A stretch of DNA of 64,000 nt from Pseudomonadales bacterium (lineage in GTDB: Bacteria; Pseudomonadota; Gammaproteobacteria; Pseudomonadales; Azotimanducaceae): assembly GCA_012103505.1 (NCBI GenBank), contig WLWP01000001.1:3038001-3102000 (forward strand), given 5' to 3'. Position numbers and translations under genes: made by a program. This document shows positions 44,629-53,080 of this stretch, in pieces. The stretch's first letter is position 1; the number at the start of each line of letters is the position of its first letter. Below the pieces are notes generated by a model. It was given only the letters and a program-made list of their open reading frames with translations. It made no database searches and was not told the DNA's origin.

Positions 44629-45540
44629 ATGGCTAAACGGGATTTCCTGTCTCTCCTCGATTTTTCTCCGGAAGAACTGGATTATCTGATACGCCGAGCA
44701 CGTCAGTTCCGCGAAATGCACGCCAAAGGCGAGATTTATCAACCCTTAGTTGGCAAGGTAGGCGCGCTGATCTTGCAGATGCATAGCACGCGCACACGTG
44801 TTGCTTTCGAGGCTGGGCTAGCGCAGCTTGGTGGGCATTGTATTAACATCGGTTCTACCGGTAGCCAGCTTAGTCGCGGTGAACCGGTCGAAGATATGGC
44901 CCGTGTGCTGTCAGAGATGGTCGACATCGTCATGGTTCGAACCCTGAGCCAAACTGACATCGAGACACTGGCCACCAATTCGACCATACCAGTCATCAAC
45001 GCGATGAGTTCTTTTTTACATCCCTGCCAGCTGCTCGCAGATGTACAAGCTTTCGAAGAGTTGCGCGGATCGATACGTGGACGAACTGTCGCCTTCGTAG
45101 GCGACGGTTACAACATGTGCCACTCCTATATCAACGCCGCTAAGCAGTGGGGCTTCTATTTAAAGATCGCGTGCCCCAAAAACTACGAGCCCGATCGAGA
45201 CTTACTCGCCAGTACCAACAACGCAGAACTCGTCGACACCCCTCAAGAAGCCGTTGACGGAGCAGACTTAGTGGTCACCGACGTATGGTCTTCCATGGGA
45301 CATGAGGGTCAGGAATCAGATCGTCGAGCAACTTTCGCGCCCTATCAAATCAACGAGTCGTTGCTCGATCTCGCTGCCAAGGAAGTGATGTTTATGCACT
45401 GTCTGCCAGCACATCGCGGTGAGGAAATTAGTGAGACACTGTTGGACGATCCTCGATCAGTTGCGTTTCACGAAGCCGGAAATCGCCTTCATAGCCAGAA
45501 AGCACTGATTGAGTTCTTGTTGTTGGGCGAAATCGCTTAG
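44629..45540 (+). CDS. argF: Ornithine carbamoyltransferase
   Basis: 303 residues. Makes citrulline from ornithine and carbamoyl phosphate; with argD and argG it covers later arginine synthesis. Seen: the carbamoyl-phosphate motif HSTRTRVAFEAG near residue 48, HPCQLLADVQAFEE, the DVWSSMG motif and the ornithine site FMHCLPAHRGEEIS. The ATG is 18 bp after argD. The stop overlaps the end of the convergent cyclic-di-GMP gene by 4 bp. Confidence 0.95.
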   Translation: MAKRDFLSLLDFSPEELDYLIRRARQFREMHAKGEIYQPLVGKVGALILQMHSTRTRVAFEAGLAQLGGHCINIGSTGSQLSRGEPVEDMARVLSEMVDIVMVRTLSQTDIETLATNSTIPVINAMSSFLHPCQLLADVQAFEELRGSIRGRTVAFVGDGYNMCHSYINAAKQWGFYLKIACPKNYEPDRDLLASTNNAELVDTPQEAVDGADLVVTDVWSSMGHEGQESDRRATFAPYQINESLLDLAAKEVMFMHCLPAHRGEEISETLLDDPRSVAFHEAGNRLHSQKALIEFLLLGEIA

Positions 45541-48500
45541 TGAACTAAGTCATCGAGCAAACACGGTTTGCTCACCTGATAACCTTGGGCGAAATCTACG
45601 CCGATCTCTTTAAGGTTTTCGAGAATCTTCTCATCTTCCACATACTCGGCAATGGTCTTCTTGCCCATGTAGTGGCCGATCTCATTGATAGATCTGACAA
45701 CTGCATAATCCGCTGGGTTATTCGCAATATCCCGAACGAAAACACCATCGATCTTCACGAAATCTACCGGCAAGTTGCGCAGATAAGAATAAGAGGACAA
45801 GCCTGTACCAAAATCGTCCAAGGAGAAACTACAGCCGATAATCCGCATACGGTTCATAAAGTCGATGGCGTTATCGAGGTTTGCGATCGCTGCTGTTTCT
45901 GTGATTTCAAAACAAACCTTGGCAGTTGGTGCTTGGGTACGACCAAATTGCTCAAGAACGAAATCTGGAAAGGTCGTGTCATTGACTGAGTGACCGGAAA
46001 CGTTGATCGAAAAACCACCAAAGTCATCAAGAACATCTCGATGGCTACTCATCCAATCGAGTACATGCGAAATCACCCACCGATCCACAGTGGTCATTCT
46101 ATTGTAGGTTTCTGCGGCGTTTATTAGCTCTGTTGGTGCCACAACATCACCTAGTTCGTCCAACATCGTCAGCAAGACTTCGTAATGAGGCTCAAGCTCT
46201 TCCAATTCTGAAATGGGCTCAATCTTTTGGCAATTTAGGATTAGGCGATCCTCTTCGAGCGCCTGGTCAAGTCGCGTCACCCATTCCATCGCGCCATGAC
46301 GTTTGGCCATAACCTGGTCCCCGAGCTCATACTCTTGAACTCGGTTGCGCCCAGCATCCTTGGCTGAAAAGCAGGCCTCGTCAGCGTGTTGCATCAGCTC
46401 ATCCACGCCTGCGGTGCTCGGGTCAACAAACACCAAGCCCATGCTGGTCGTCGTCGTGTAATTGCGACCTTCCCATTCAAATTTGGTTTCGCGGACTCTT
46501 TGCAGAACTCGATCTGCAGTTTCTCGTGCAGCTACTGATTCAACGTCCTCCAACAAGACACCAAACTCATCACCACCGAGGCGGGCGATACAAATTTCAT
46601 CCTCTTTGAACAAATCAGCAATGGCCTCGCCAATAGTCCGAATCAGCTCATCGCCGGCCCTATGACCGCTGGTGTTGTTGATAATCTTGAACTGGTCCAA
46701 ATCCATGTACAGCAAGGCGTGCTGCCCACCGCTGGATTTCACGCGCTGCAGGCACTCTTCGACGTTGCGTTCAAACTCACGGCGATTCATTAACTGAGTC
46801 AGATCGTCATGGCTGGCTTGGAACGCGAGCTGCTGATGCATGTCTTCCAACATGCGCTGCGAAGCTCGTTCCATCAATGGTAGGTCATAGTCCTCCAACA
46901 AGGTAATGTCACCAGCGTGAAGATCGTCTGCCATTTCTTGCAAAGAGCGCTCGAGAGACTTCGCACCCTTGCGATTAACCAATATAAATGAGGTCGCCTC
47001 ATCACCCACAAAGGCGACGGACAAGATAAGTGGTCGGCCCTGTCGGTCAGATGCGGCGAGCCACTCACCGACCTGGATACGTCGCGCTCGCTCGACAGCC
47101 CGAGCGTAACTTGCTCGAACGTCTTCATCGCTCGTCTCAATTTTCGGATCGGCTTCCGGGAGCATGCCAGACAGACCGAGCAGCTCTTCCAGCTGTTCTG
47201 TTTCTACGCGGCGGCGGCGGATCTCTGATTTCTCACCAGTCGTGTCACCAACTAGCGCGCTAGACATGCGCATGATCAGAGGCGTACGTTTCGCAGGATC
47301 GAACGAAATACTATTCAATCCCTCGACTACCTTCCTGAGTAAAGATTCGGGCTCGACCCAAGCATCCGAGTCTTTAGCGATGTTACCAGTTAGTTGGCCG
47401 AATACTTGATCCACAACTGCGAGCTGATCGCGCCACGGGTTGCTATCAACACCTTGGCGCAAGTGGGTGTGGACTAACAAGTTACGCCACCCGGGGTTCA
47501 GCATCTCGATGAGCAATTCAGGAACTTCTTTGTCGCCAAGCCGGGCTTCCATCTCTTGCAATACTGTTCGGCGCGCTCTTGCCAACTTCTGCTGGCCTTC
47601 ACTGGCACGTACGGTTCGCTCCACATTGCCGCGATAGGTCTTTGACTGACGATCTAATAGTGGATTCAGCTCATCAACAACCTCTGAGAAAACATCAGGA
47701 TTGTCGTCGTAATCTTTGATAACTCTTTGCAGGAGCTCATCTACGCGACGACCAACCTCACGGTCGATGCCCTCGCGTATTTCCTTTGTGTTTCCCAAAC
47801 GCGCCAGCTGATTCAACATCTGCACAGCGCTGTGTGGGTTGTCGGGGTCACTGCCTAGGAACGTGGGTTCGCGGGCTGCAAGCTTGTTCAAAGTCACTTC
47901 CAAACGAGCAACCCATTCACGCATCCCCTCAGTGAGCAGCTGATCACTAGATAGGGATCGCACCAAGCTTTCCATGACTTCTAACGTGTCATAGTCTGTT
48001 TCCGTCAGACCCATTTCCGCGCCGTATCGATCCCGCAAAACTTCAACGAGTTGCGATCTCAAGCCCTGGCCTTCTAGCGGCGCATCCCCAATCTGGCTCT
48101 GTATAGCAGAGAGCGCTTCGGTGATCTGTTCCGCGCCAAAAACTTCTTCTGGTCTTGCACCTTCCGCTGCGAGTTCCGCCGCCCGCGGCCGTCCCAGCAT
48201 CGTCTGCGTACGTCTGCCTATATCAAGTATGGATCGCGCTGTGTTGTAGACTGGTGCGCCAACCCCAGCATTTTCAGCAAAGGGATTCTGGTCCACTCGA
48301 CCGGAGACAACGCCATCGGCAGCCATAACGGCTTCGCGCATGGCCTGATCCATTTCTTGGTATTCTTGGGGTCGAACCGTTACACCCGCTCGGTTTTTCA
48401 CCGTGTACTTCGGCTGAAGTTTTTCGCGTAACTCCTCAAGTGCAGGCATCTGCCCGCTGTCCTCGAAAAGCTTCGCCAGCGCCGTGTATAGGTTATCTAG

Positions 48501-49559
48501 ACCTTTATGTAGCTCCGGCTCAAAAAGGTCGTATAGCTCTTTGCGCACGTGCGCCTGAAACGAGCCTGTGTTCAAGGCATCGTCAAACGCCCAGCAAAAA
48601 GCCGCTGGTCCAACTGGCAGAACATCCTTATGACTCCAAGGCTTTGCCAACAGACCAAATTGCGCGCGCATGTCGAGCAATGGGTCCTTGAAACGATTCT
48701 CTGCCTTGGAAATCACTTCGGCTACCTGGAGCCAGTCTTCAAACTGTTGCGTATCGACAAGCTCTAGTTTGGCCGTGTTACCTGACTCGCGTTTGCGTCG
48801 TCTATCAAGTGCAGCCTCGAGGTCAGATACTGACTCGACACCACTGACCAACGATGTGGTGAATGTGTCGACAATTGATTTTTCCGCTTTCTCTAACGAG
48901 TCGAGCGCTTCGAAATAACGAGTTTGCACAGCGTTTGTACCTGCATCTCGCGCTTTCAACAGAAACTCTTGTGCCGCCACCTTGGTGATCGCCGTGATTA
49001 CTCGAGAAGAAGAGCGTGTGACGACTGCCAAGATCCTGGATTTAAGCCGGTCGGCTGCCTTTGGGGAGATCCGCGAATCGCGCAACGCCGCATCATCGTC
49101 TGATTTAACTTTGCCGCTCGAAGTTTTCGCTGCGCTATCAGCTCGCGATTGCTCGGCTGCGAGTGCCTCAGGTTCAGGTTCCGGCAGTTCATCAGGTACC
49201 GCAGTACCCGCTGCAACGGCATAATCTAGGAGTGCCTTAAATGCGCCATCTTCGATCCCCTCATCGAAGACAACACCCAAGCCATTGCCGCCATCAAGTA
49301 CCCTTGCAATACGAGCTCGCGTTCTAAAGTGCTGCTGACCCGTTGGTGAGGCAACTGAGAAGTGCAAAGCGACATCGTCACCTGGCCCCGCTTCTGCGCC
49401 GGTCGCATCCCACGACCGAGTGCCACCGCCGCCCGATAAAAGCATGCCAGCTTCACAAAAGTCACGTATCGAACATAGCCACGAGCGCCCCTGATCTGGG
49501 TGCACCAAAGCGGACAATTGGATAGGTTGGCGAGCAAATTTTCTGCGGTTTTGTGTCAT
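45537..49559 (-). CDS. PilZ-DUF1631-GGDEF-EAL cyclic-di-GMP protein
   Basis: About 1340 residues. Order: an N-terminal PilZ-like domain (about 1-115) with RKFAR fitting RxxxR and DFCEAG in place of DxSxxG; a long DUF1631 region (about 150-780); a middle part; GGDEF (about 910-1085) with intact RLGGDEFGVLL near residue 995 but no RxxD inhibitory site; and EAL (about 1100-1340) with YEVLLTML in place of EALLR, NVSG, ITETAAIAN, SLDDFGTGLSSYSYL, KIDGVFV, and AEYVED in place of AEGVE. PilZ would bind cyclic di-GMP and GGDEF could make it; EAL activity is doubtful. ATG at 49559 (TTG at 49571 possible). Soluble. Confidence 0.85.
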   Translation of the reverse strand: MTQNRRKFARQPIQLSALVHPDQGRSWLCSIRDFCEAGMLLSGGGGTRSWDATGAEAGPGDDVALHFSVASPTGQQHFRTRARIARVLDGGNGLGVVFDEGIEDGAFKALLDYAVAAGTAVPDELPEPEPEALAAEQSRADSAAKTSSGKVKSDDDAALRDSRISPKAADRLKSRILAVVTRSSSRVITAITKVAAQEFLLKARDAGTNAVQTRYFEALDSLEKAEKSIVDTFTTSLVSGVESVSDLEAALDRRRKRESGNTAKLELVDTQQFEDWLQVAEVISKAENRFKDPLLDMRAQFGLLAKPWSHKDVLPVGPAAFCWAFDDALNTGSFQAHVRKELYDLFEPELHKGLDNLYTALAKLFEDSGQMPALEELREKLQPKYTVKNRAGVTVRPQEYQEMDQAMREAVMAADGVVSGRVDQNPFAENAGVGAPVYNTARSILDIGRRTQTMLGRPRAAELAAEGARPEEVFGAEQITEALSAIQSQIGDAPLEGQGLRSQLVEVLRDRYGAEMGLTETDYDTLEVMESLVRSLSSDQLLTEGMREWVARLEVTLNKLAAREPTFLGSDPDNPHSAVQMLNQLARLGNTKEIREGIDREVGRRVDELLQRVIKDYDDNPDVFSEVVDELNPLLDRQSKTYRGNVERTVRASEGQQKLARARRTVLQEMEARLGDKEVPELLIEMLNPGWRNLLVHTHLRQGVDSNPWRDQLAVVDQVFGQLTGNIAKDSDAWVEPESLLRKVVEGLNSISFDPAKRTPLIMRMSSALVGDTTGEKSEIRRRRVETEQLEELLGLSGMLPEADPKIETSDEDVRASYARAVERARRIQVGEWLAASDRQGRPLILSVAFVGDEATSFILVNRKGAKSLERSLQEMADDLHAGDITLLEDYDLPLMERASQRMLEDMHQQLAFQASHDDLTQLMNRREFERNVEECLQRVKSSGGQHALLYMDLDQFKIINNTSGHRAGDELIRTIGEAIADLFKEDEICIARLGGDEFGVLLEDVESVAARETADRVLQRVRETKFEWEGRNYTTTTSMGLVFVDPSTAGVDELMQHADEACFSAKDAGRNRVQEYELGDQVMAKRHGAMEWVTRLDQALEEDRLILNCQKIEPISELEELEPHYEVLLTMLDELGDVVAPTELINAAETYNRMTTVDRWVISHVLDWMSSHRDVLDDFGGFSINVSGHSVNDTTFPDFVLEQFGRTQAPTAKVCFEITETAAIANLDNAIDFMNRMRIIGCSFSLDDFGTGLSSYSYLRNLPVDFVKIDGVFVRDIANNPADYAVVRSINEIGHYMGKKTIAEYVEDEKILENLKEIGVDFAQGYQVSKPCLLDDLVH

Positions 49560-49679
49560 CCGATTACACAACGAGAATCAACAGATGACCTTAACGCATA
49601 TCAAGAAACAACGAAACACAGTGCTTGCCGTGGGCTGTTCTACTGCGCACCAATTACGTGAACCACTTCACGAATTTCT

Positions 49680-50753
49680 TCAACCGTCAGCGACGACGAC
49701 GCGATCTCGGCCGCCAATTTTTGCCGAGTAAAGTGCGCGATCTGCGCGATTAAGCGCATCTTCCACCCGCTCACCAGACCGAAAACTGGTAACCCCAATC
49801 GAGACATTCAAAACAAAATCATCTCTTGTACCAGGAATCCACATCTCACTGGTCCGGACTCGAAGTCGATTGGCAACATTTTCGGCCGCCACTTCATCTG
49901 CACCAACCAACACCAAGACAAATTCTTCACCGCCAAATCGAGCAACATAATCAATATTTCTGACGACGCCTGTCGCGAGTTCGGCAAATTGTCGCAGTGC
50001 TTTATCACCGGTCACATGACCAAATTGATCGTTCACCTGTTTGAAATGATCAAGGTCACAGTAGCAAACGGTGAACCCCTGCTGCTCCCGATCCGCAAGT
50101 GACTTCTGTCGATTCAAGACATCAAGAATGTAGCGCCGATTGTGTACGCCGGTCAGTTCATCACGTAGGGCCATTTCCTGCAGCCGGCCCATAGTTTCTC
50201 GCAGCGCTTCATTACGGTGCCTAAGTTCAGCGCGCAGCTCTTGACCTTCAAAAATCAGAATTGAGCCGCCTGCGAGGATGAAGCCGAAGCCAAGTCCGAG
50301 AAAGAACTCAAACTCAGGATCAGTTTCGGTGTAACTGGCAAGGCCCGCGCTACACAACACATAGAATAGATAGGTTAGAAAACCCATCACCGCAACGTGA
50401 CCTCGATTGAGGTGCAGTGACGCATACATGAGTCCAAACAAGGTCACCACAAGCATGAATATGCGGACAACATCCGGTACCAAGACCGCCATGACAACCA
50501 CACCAATGTTGCACCACATCGTCCGAATCAGAACAGTGACATTCGTGTCCAACCCTAAACGAGTATTAGGGATTATCGCGAGTGCAACGAACCCAATGGA
50601 CCACATGGCAACGATTTGTAGATAAACGTCTTCAGTGGCTCGAATGAAACCGTTTTGCTGCAGCGCCCAGGTAAACACCACATAGGCAATCAAGCCCCCC
50701 GCTAACGCGAAGGGTCGGATAAACCGTTCGTAAATTTTGCCTAGAAAGTCCAC
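49680..50753 (-). CDS. Membrane diguanylate cyclase
   Basis: 357 residues. Six hydrophobic segments fill residues 15-170, followed by a short coiled coil (LRHRNEALRETMGRLQEM) and a GGDEF domain (about 190-355): DELTGVHNRRYILDVL, CDLDHFKQVNDQFGH, YVARFGGEEFVLVLVG near residue 275. The inhibitory RxxD site is present (RNID, five residues before GGEEF), so product feedback is expected. It should make cyclic di-GMP in response to an unknown membrane signal. The PilZ-DUF1631-GGDEF-EAL gene lies 121 bp downstream on the same strand. Confidence 0.9.
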   Translation of the reverse strand: MDFLGKIYERFIRPFALAGGLIAYVVFTWALQQNGFIRATEDVYLQIVAMWSIGFVALAIIPNTRLGLDTNVTVLIRTMWCNIGVVVMAVLVPDVVRIFMLVVTLFGLMYASLHLNRGHVAVMGFLTYLFYVLCSAGLASYTETDPEFEFFLGLGFGFILAGGSILIFEGQELRAELRHRNEALRETMGRLQEMALRDELTGVHNRRYILDVLNRQKSLADREQQGFTVCYCDLDHFKQVNDQFGHVTGDKALRQFAELATGVVRNIDYVARFGGEEFVLVLVGADEVAAENVANRLRVRTSEMWIPGTRDDFVLNVSIGVTSFRSGERVEDALNRADRALYSAKIGGRDRVVVADG

Positions 50754-50838
50754 TAATCCAGTCTACGCCCATCATGGGTCTGCAAAAAGCAGCGCCCTGT
50801 AACCATTCTGTAAAGCAAAGTTACCGTCTTTGGATCGG

Positions 50839-52354
50839 TTATGGGCTGGGCGATGCGGTCATAACCGCCTGGTTGTATCCCGAAACCAGCCTTTTGCGAT
50901 CAGCTTCTTCCATACTTGGCACAAACTCGCGCTCGCTCGCCCACATCATTCCCGCGGTCTCGATGTTCGGAAAAAGCCCCGCCCCCAAGGCTGCCAGGAT
51001 AGCGGCACCCCGCGCGGTCGTTTCAACATCTACAGGCCGCTCAACCACGACGTTCAGTATATCGGCGAGGAATTGGCATAGCTCATTGTTAACGACCATG
51101 CCGCCATCGACCCTTAGGCGCGATATCTCCGCCCCATCCTTTCCCATCGCCTGTAATAACTCTTCTGTTTGGAAGGCAACCGCCTGTAAAAAAGCGGTCA
51201 CGATTTGTTCTCTGGAAGTATCGAGTGTCAAACCTGTGATCAGACCTCGAGCATCTGGTTGCCAGTGTGGGGCCCCCAATCCTGTGAATGCAGGAACGAC
51301 AAACACACCGCCCGTGTCCCCCCCCTGTCGACTGGAAGGCATCGCTCGTGTCCGTGGTCTCCCGAATCAATCCCATCTGATCACGCAGCCACTTGATGGC
51401 GATCCCTGCGACAAAAATGCTCCCTTCCAACCCAAATGTAACCTCTCCTTCCAACCGATATGCGACTGTGGTTAGCAGCTGCTGGGTTGAGCGAACGGCC
51501 TTTGACCCGGTGTTAGATATGACAAAGCACCCCGTACCGTAGGTGCTTTTAACTTGTCCAGATTCGAAACAAGCCTGGCCCACGAGAGCCGCTTGTTGAT
51601 CACCCGCAACGCCAGTGATCGGGATCGCTGCGCCGAATAAATCTTCAGTCGTCACGCCAAAGTCAGCGGCGCAATCTTTGACCTCAGGTAAAAGAGAAGG
51701 ATCGATCTGGAAGTATTCAAGTAGCTCCGGACACCAACATTGTTGATGTATATCAAACAACTGCGTGCGACTGGCATTGGTGGCATCGGTGACATGCACG
51801 GCACCCCCAGTTAGGCGCCAAATCAGAAAGCTATCGACGGTGCCAAAACAGAGCTCACCCGCCCGCGCTTTGTCAGCCGCTCCTGCCACGTTCTCAAGAA
51901 TCCAGGCGAGTTTAGTGCTCGAAAAGTAAGGGTCTATAAGCAATCCCGTTTTCGCAGATATCAGCTCTGCAAGCGTCTGCGACAAGCCTTCTAATTGTCG
52001 ATCGCTACTTGCCATCTGTGTGCATCGCACGGCAGTCCTTCTGTCCTGCCAGACAATGGCATTGTATAAACACTCGCCAGTCACTCTATCCCAAACTAGC
52101 GTCGTCTCTCGCTGGTTAGTAATCCCAAGAGCTTTTACATCCTGAGCGGAGATACCACCATCATTGAGCGCACGGCGGGCTGATTGAAGGGTGGTCTCCC
52201 ACAACACTTCAGGGTCTTGTTCGACCCAGCCATCGCTTGGAAATGACATCTCAAAGTCCTGCTGCGCGCGGGCGACAACGTCCCCTGTCGCTGTATAGAT
52301 GATCGCACGACTACTGGATGTGCCTTGATCTAACGCTAAGATGTACTGAGTCAT
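50839..52354 (-). pseudogene. glpK: Glycerol kinase, frame broken at a G8 tract
   Basis: FGGY kinase that phosphorylates glycerol. Upstream frame: LALDQGTSSSRAIIY, TNQRETTLVWDR, GTVDSFLIWRLTGG, VAGDQQAALVGQAC, up to SDAFQSTGG. Sequence 51318-51325 reads eight G on the coding strand; removal of one G restores TGGDTGGVFVVPAFTGLGAPHW and the rest of a normal protein to 50839, total about 504 residues (E. coli 502). As written, the protein stops at 51089 after non-homologous sequence. No transporter glpF or repressor gene adjoins it. Either a reversible length change in the tract, a true lesion, or a sequence error. Confidence 0.88.
51318..51325 (-). repeat. Homopolymer of eight G in glpK
   Basis: C8 on the plus strand (G8 on the coding strand). 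Seven would keep the glpK frame. Confidence 0.9.
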
Positions 52355-52567
52355 CGCTCTTTTTGTCGCCTCGTTTGCTAAGTTTTGTTTTATAAACTAA
52401 CTGTTCCAAGACCTATTTCCCATGACTAATAGACTCGTTTTAAACTACAAATCCTTTGTCCGCATGAGCGCTGATTAGAGCTCAGTTCACGCACCAAAAT
52501 AGTGCTGCTCAAAGCCCGTTTTGGGCGCATTCTACTCAACACAAGCTACACCCAAATAACTCACAGG

Positions 52568-52576
52568 TTATCCACA
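52568..52576 (+). promoter_or_regulatory. DnaA box
   Basis: TTATCCACA, a perfect consensus DnaA box, 27 bp before the first NrdR-like box. In E. coli the nrdAB promoter also carries DnaA boxes that link its expression to initiation of replication. A single box is not an origin. Confidence 0.7.
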
Positions 52577-52602
52577 GGGTTTTCCTTGCAAAACAAAAAT
52601 AC

Positions 52603-52649
52603 ACCCATTATCTTGTGTAGCTCGTCTCGAAAAACCCTATATATAGGGT
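52603..52649 (+). promoter_or_regulatory. Pair of NrdR-like boxes before nrdAB
   Basis: Box 1 ACCCATTATCTTGTGT (52603-52618) matches the NrdR consensus acaCwAtATaTwGtgt at 13 of 16 positions. Box 2 ACCCTATATATAGGGT (52634-52649), a perfect palindrome, matches at 14 of 16. Centres are 31 bp apart, three helical turns, as in known NrdR box pairs. NrdR represses ribonucleotide reductase genes when dATP is high. The promoter presumably overlaps these boxes. Confidence 0.72.
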
Positions 52650-52699
52650 TTTTAAATTTAGATCGAGTCCAAAAATATCCGGGCTTTTATAGAGGAAAC

Positions 52700-52727
52700 C
52701 GGCACTAAAACCGCCACAGCGGTGCCG
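52700..52727 (+). other. GC hairpin in the nrdA leader
   Basis: CGGCA (52700-52704) pairs with TGCCG (52723-52727) and CCGC (52711-52714) with GCGG (52719-52722), with a six-base bulge and a CACA loop. Not followed by a T run. Confidence 0.4.
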
Positions 52728-52802
52728 TCGACAGCTTTGCAAAATTGTCGATGTTAGAGCCGAACTTAGCCCCAGGATCAGACCGGAAATTGGGTTAAAT
52801 CT

Positions 52803-52896
52803 AGAGTCGAATAAAGTCGAAATAAGGTTAAGACATAAGTCGAACTGAAGTCGAACGAAAACCAAAACGAAAACTAAAACGAGAACTAAAAAGAAA
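52803..52896 (+). repeat. Purine-rich degenerate repeats in the nrdA leader
   Basis: Four GTCGAA elements (52806, 52816, 52839, 52850) followed by alternating AAAAC-type units to about 52896, with a loose 10-12 bp period. No coding sense. Confidence 0.6.
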
Positions 52897-53080
52897 AACA
52901 GACGAGGTGTGGGAACGCCGAGTCTATTGGCAGCAAAGCTCAACGTAGATAGAAACGGTTAATGCCGTTCTGCCGCTATCCACACCGAACAAAGCCAACC
53001 AAACAAGTTAAGTCGCAAAACAAGTAGTCCAACGCGACACCAAAAACAAGAGACTTTTTTGAGGAGCAAAAAACAATCTC

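Larger units (their letters stand above)
52355..53080. other. Long intergenic region with the nrdAB control region
   Basis: 726 bp between glpK and nrdA. The first 200 bp are AT-rich and hold no recognisable gene. From 52568 on it holds a DnaA box, two NrdR-like boxes, a GC hairpin, purine-rich repeats and the nrdA leader. Open frames here (for example 52608-52943 on minus) are low complexity and not convincing as genes. Confidence 0.8.

Noticed and set aside
50774..51475. 233-residue plus-strand open frame
   Set aside because: It is the shadow of glpK on the other strand; the minus-strand translation has clear glycerol kinase motifs.
52568..52576. Replication origin suggested by a DnaA box
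   Set aside because: Only one perfect box, no cluster, no dnaA/dnaN nearby; a regulatory role at nrdAB fits better.
52650..52800. Cobalamin riboswitch in the nrdA leader
   Set aside because: No B12-box or conserved core matches by eye; only a simple GC hairpin is present.
52608..52943. 111-residue minus-strand open frame in the nrdA leader
   Set aside because: Low-complexity Leu/Phe/Val translation caused by the purine-rich repeats; no ribosome site and it overlaps the regulatory boxes.
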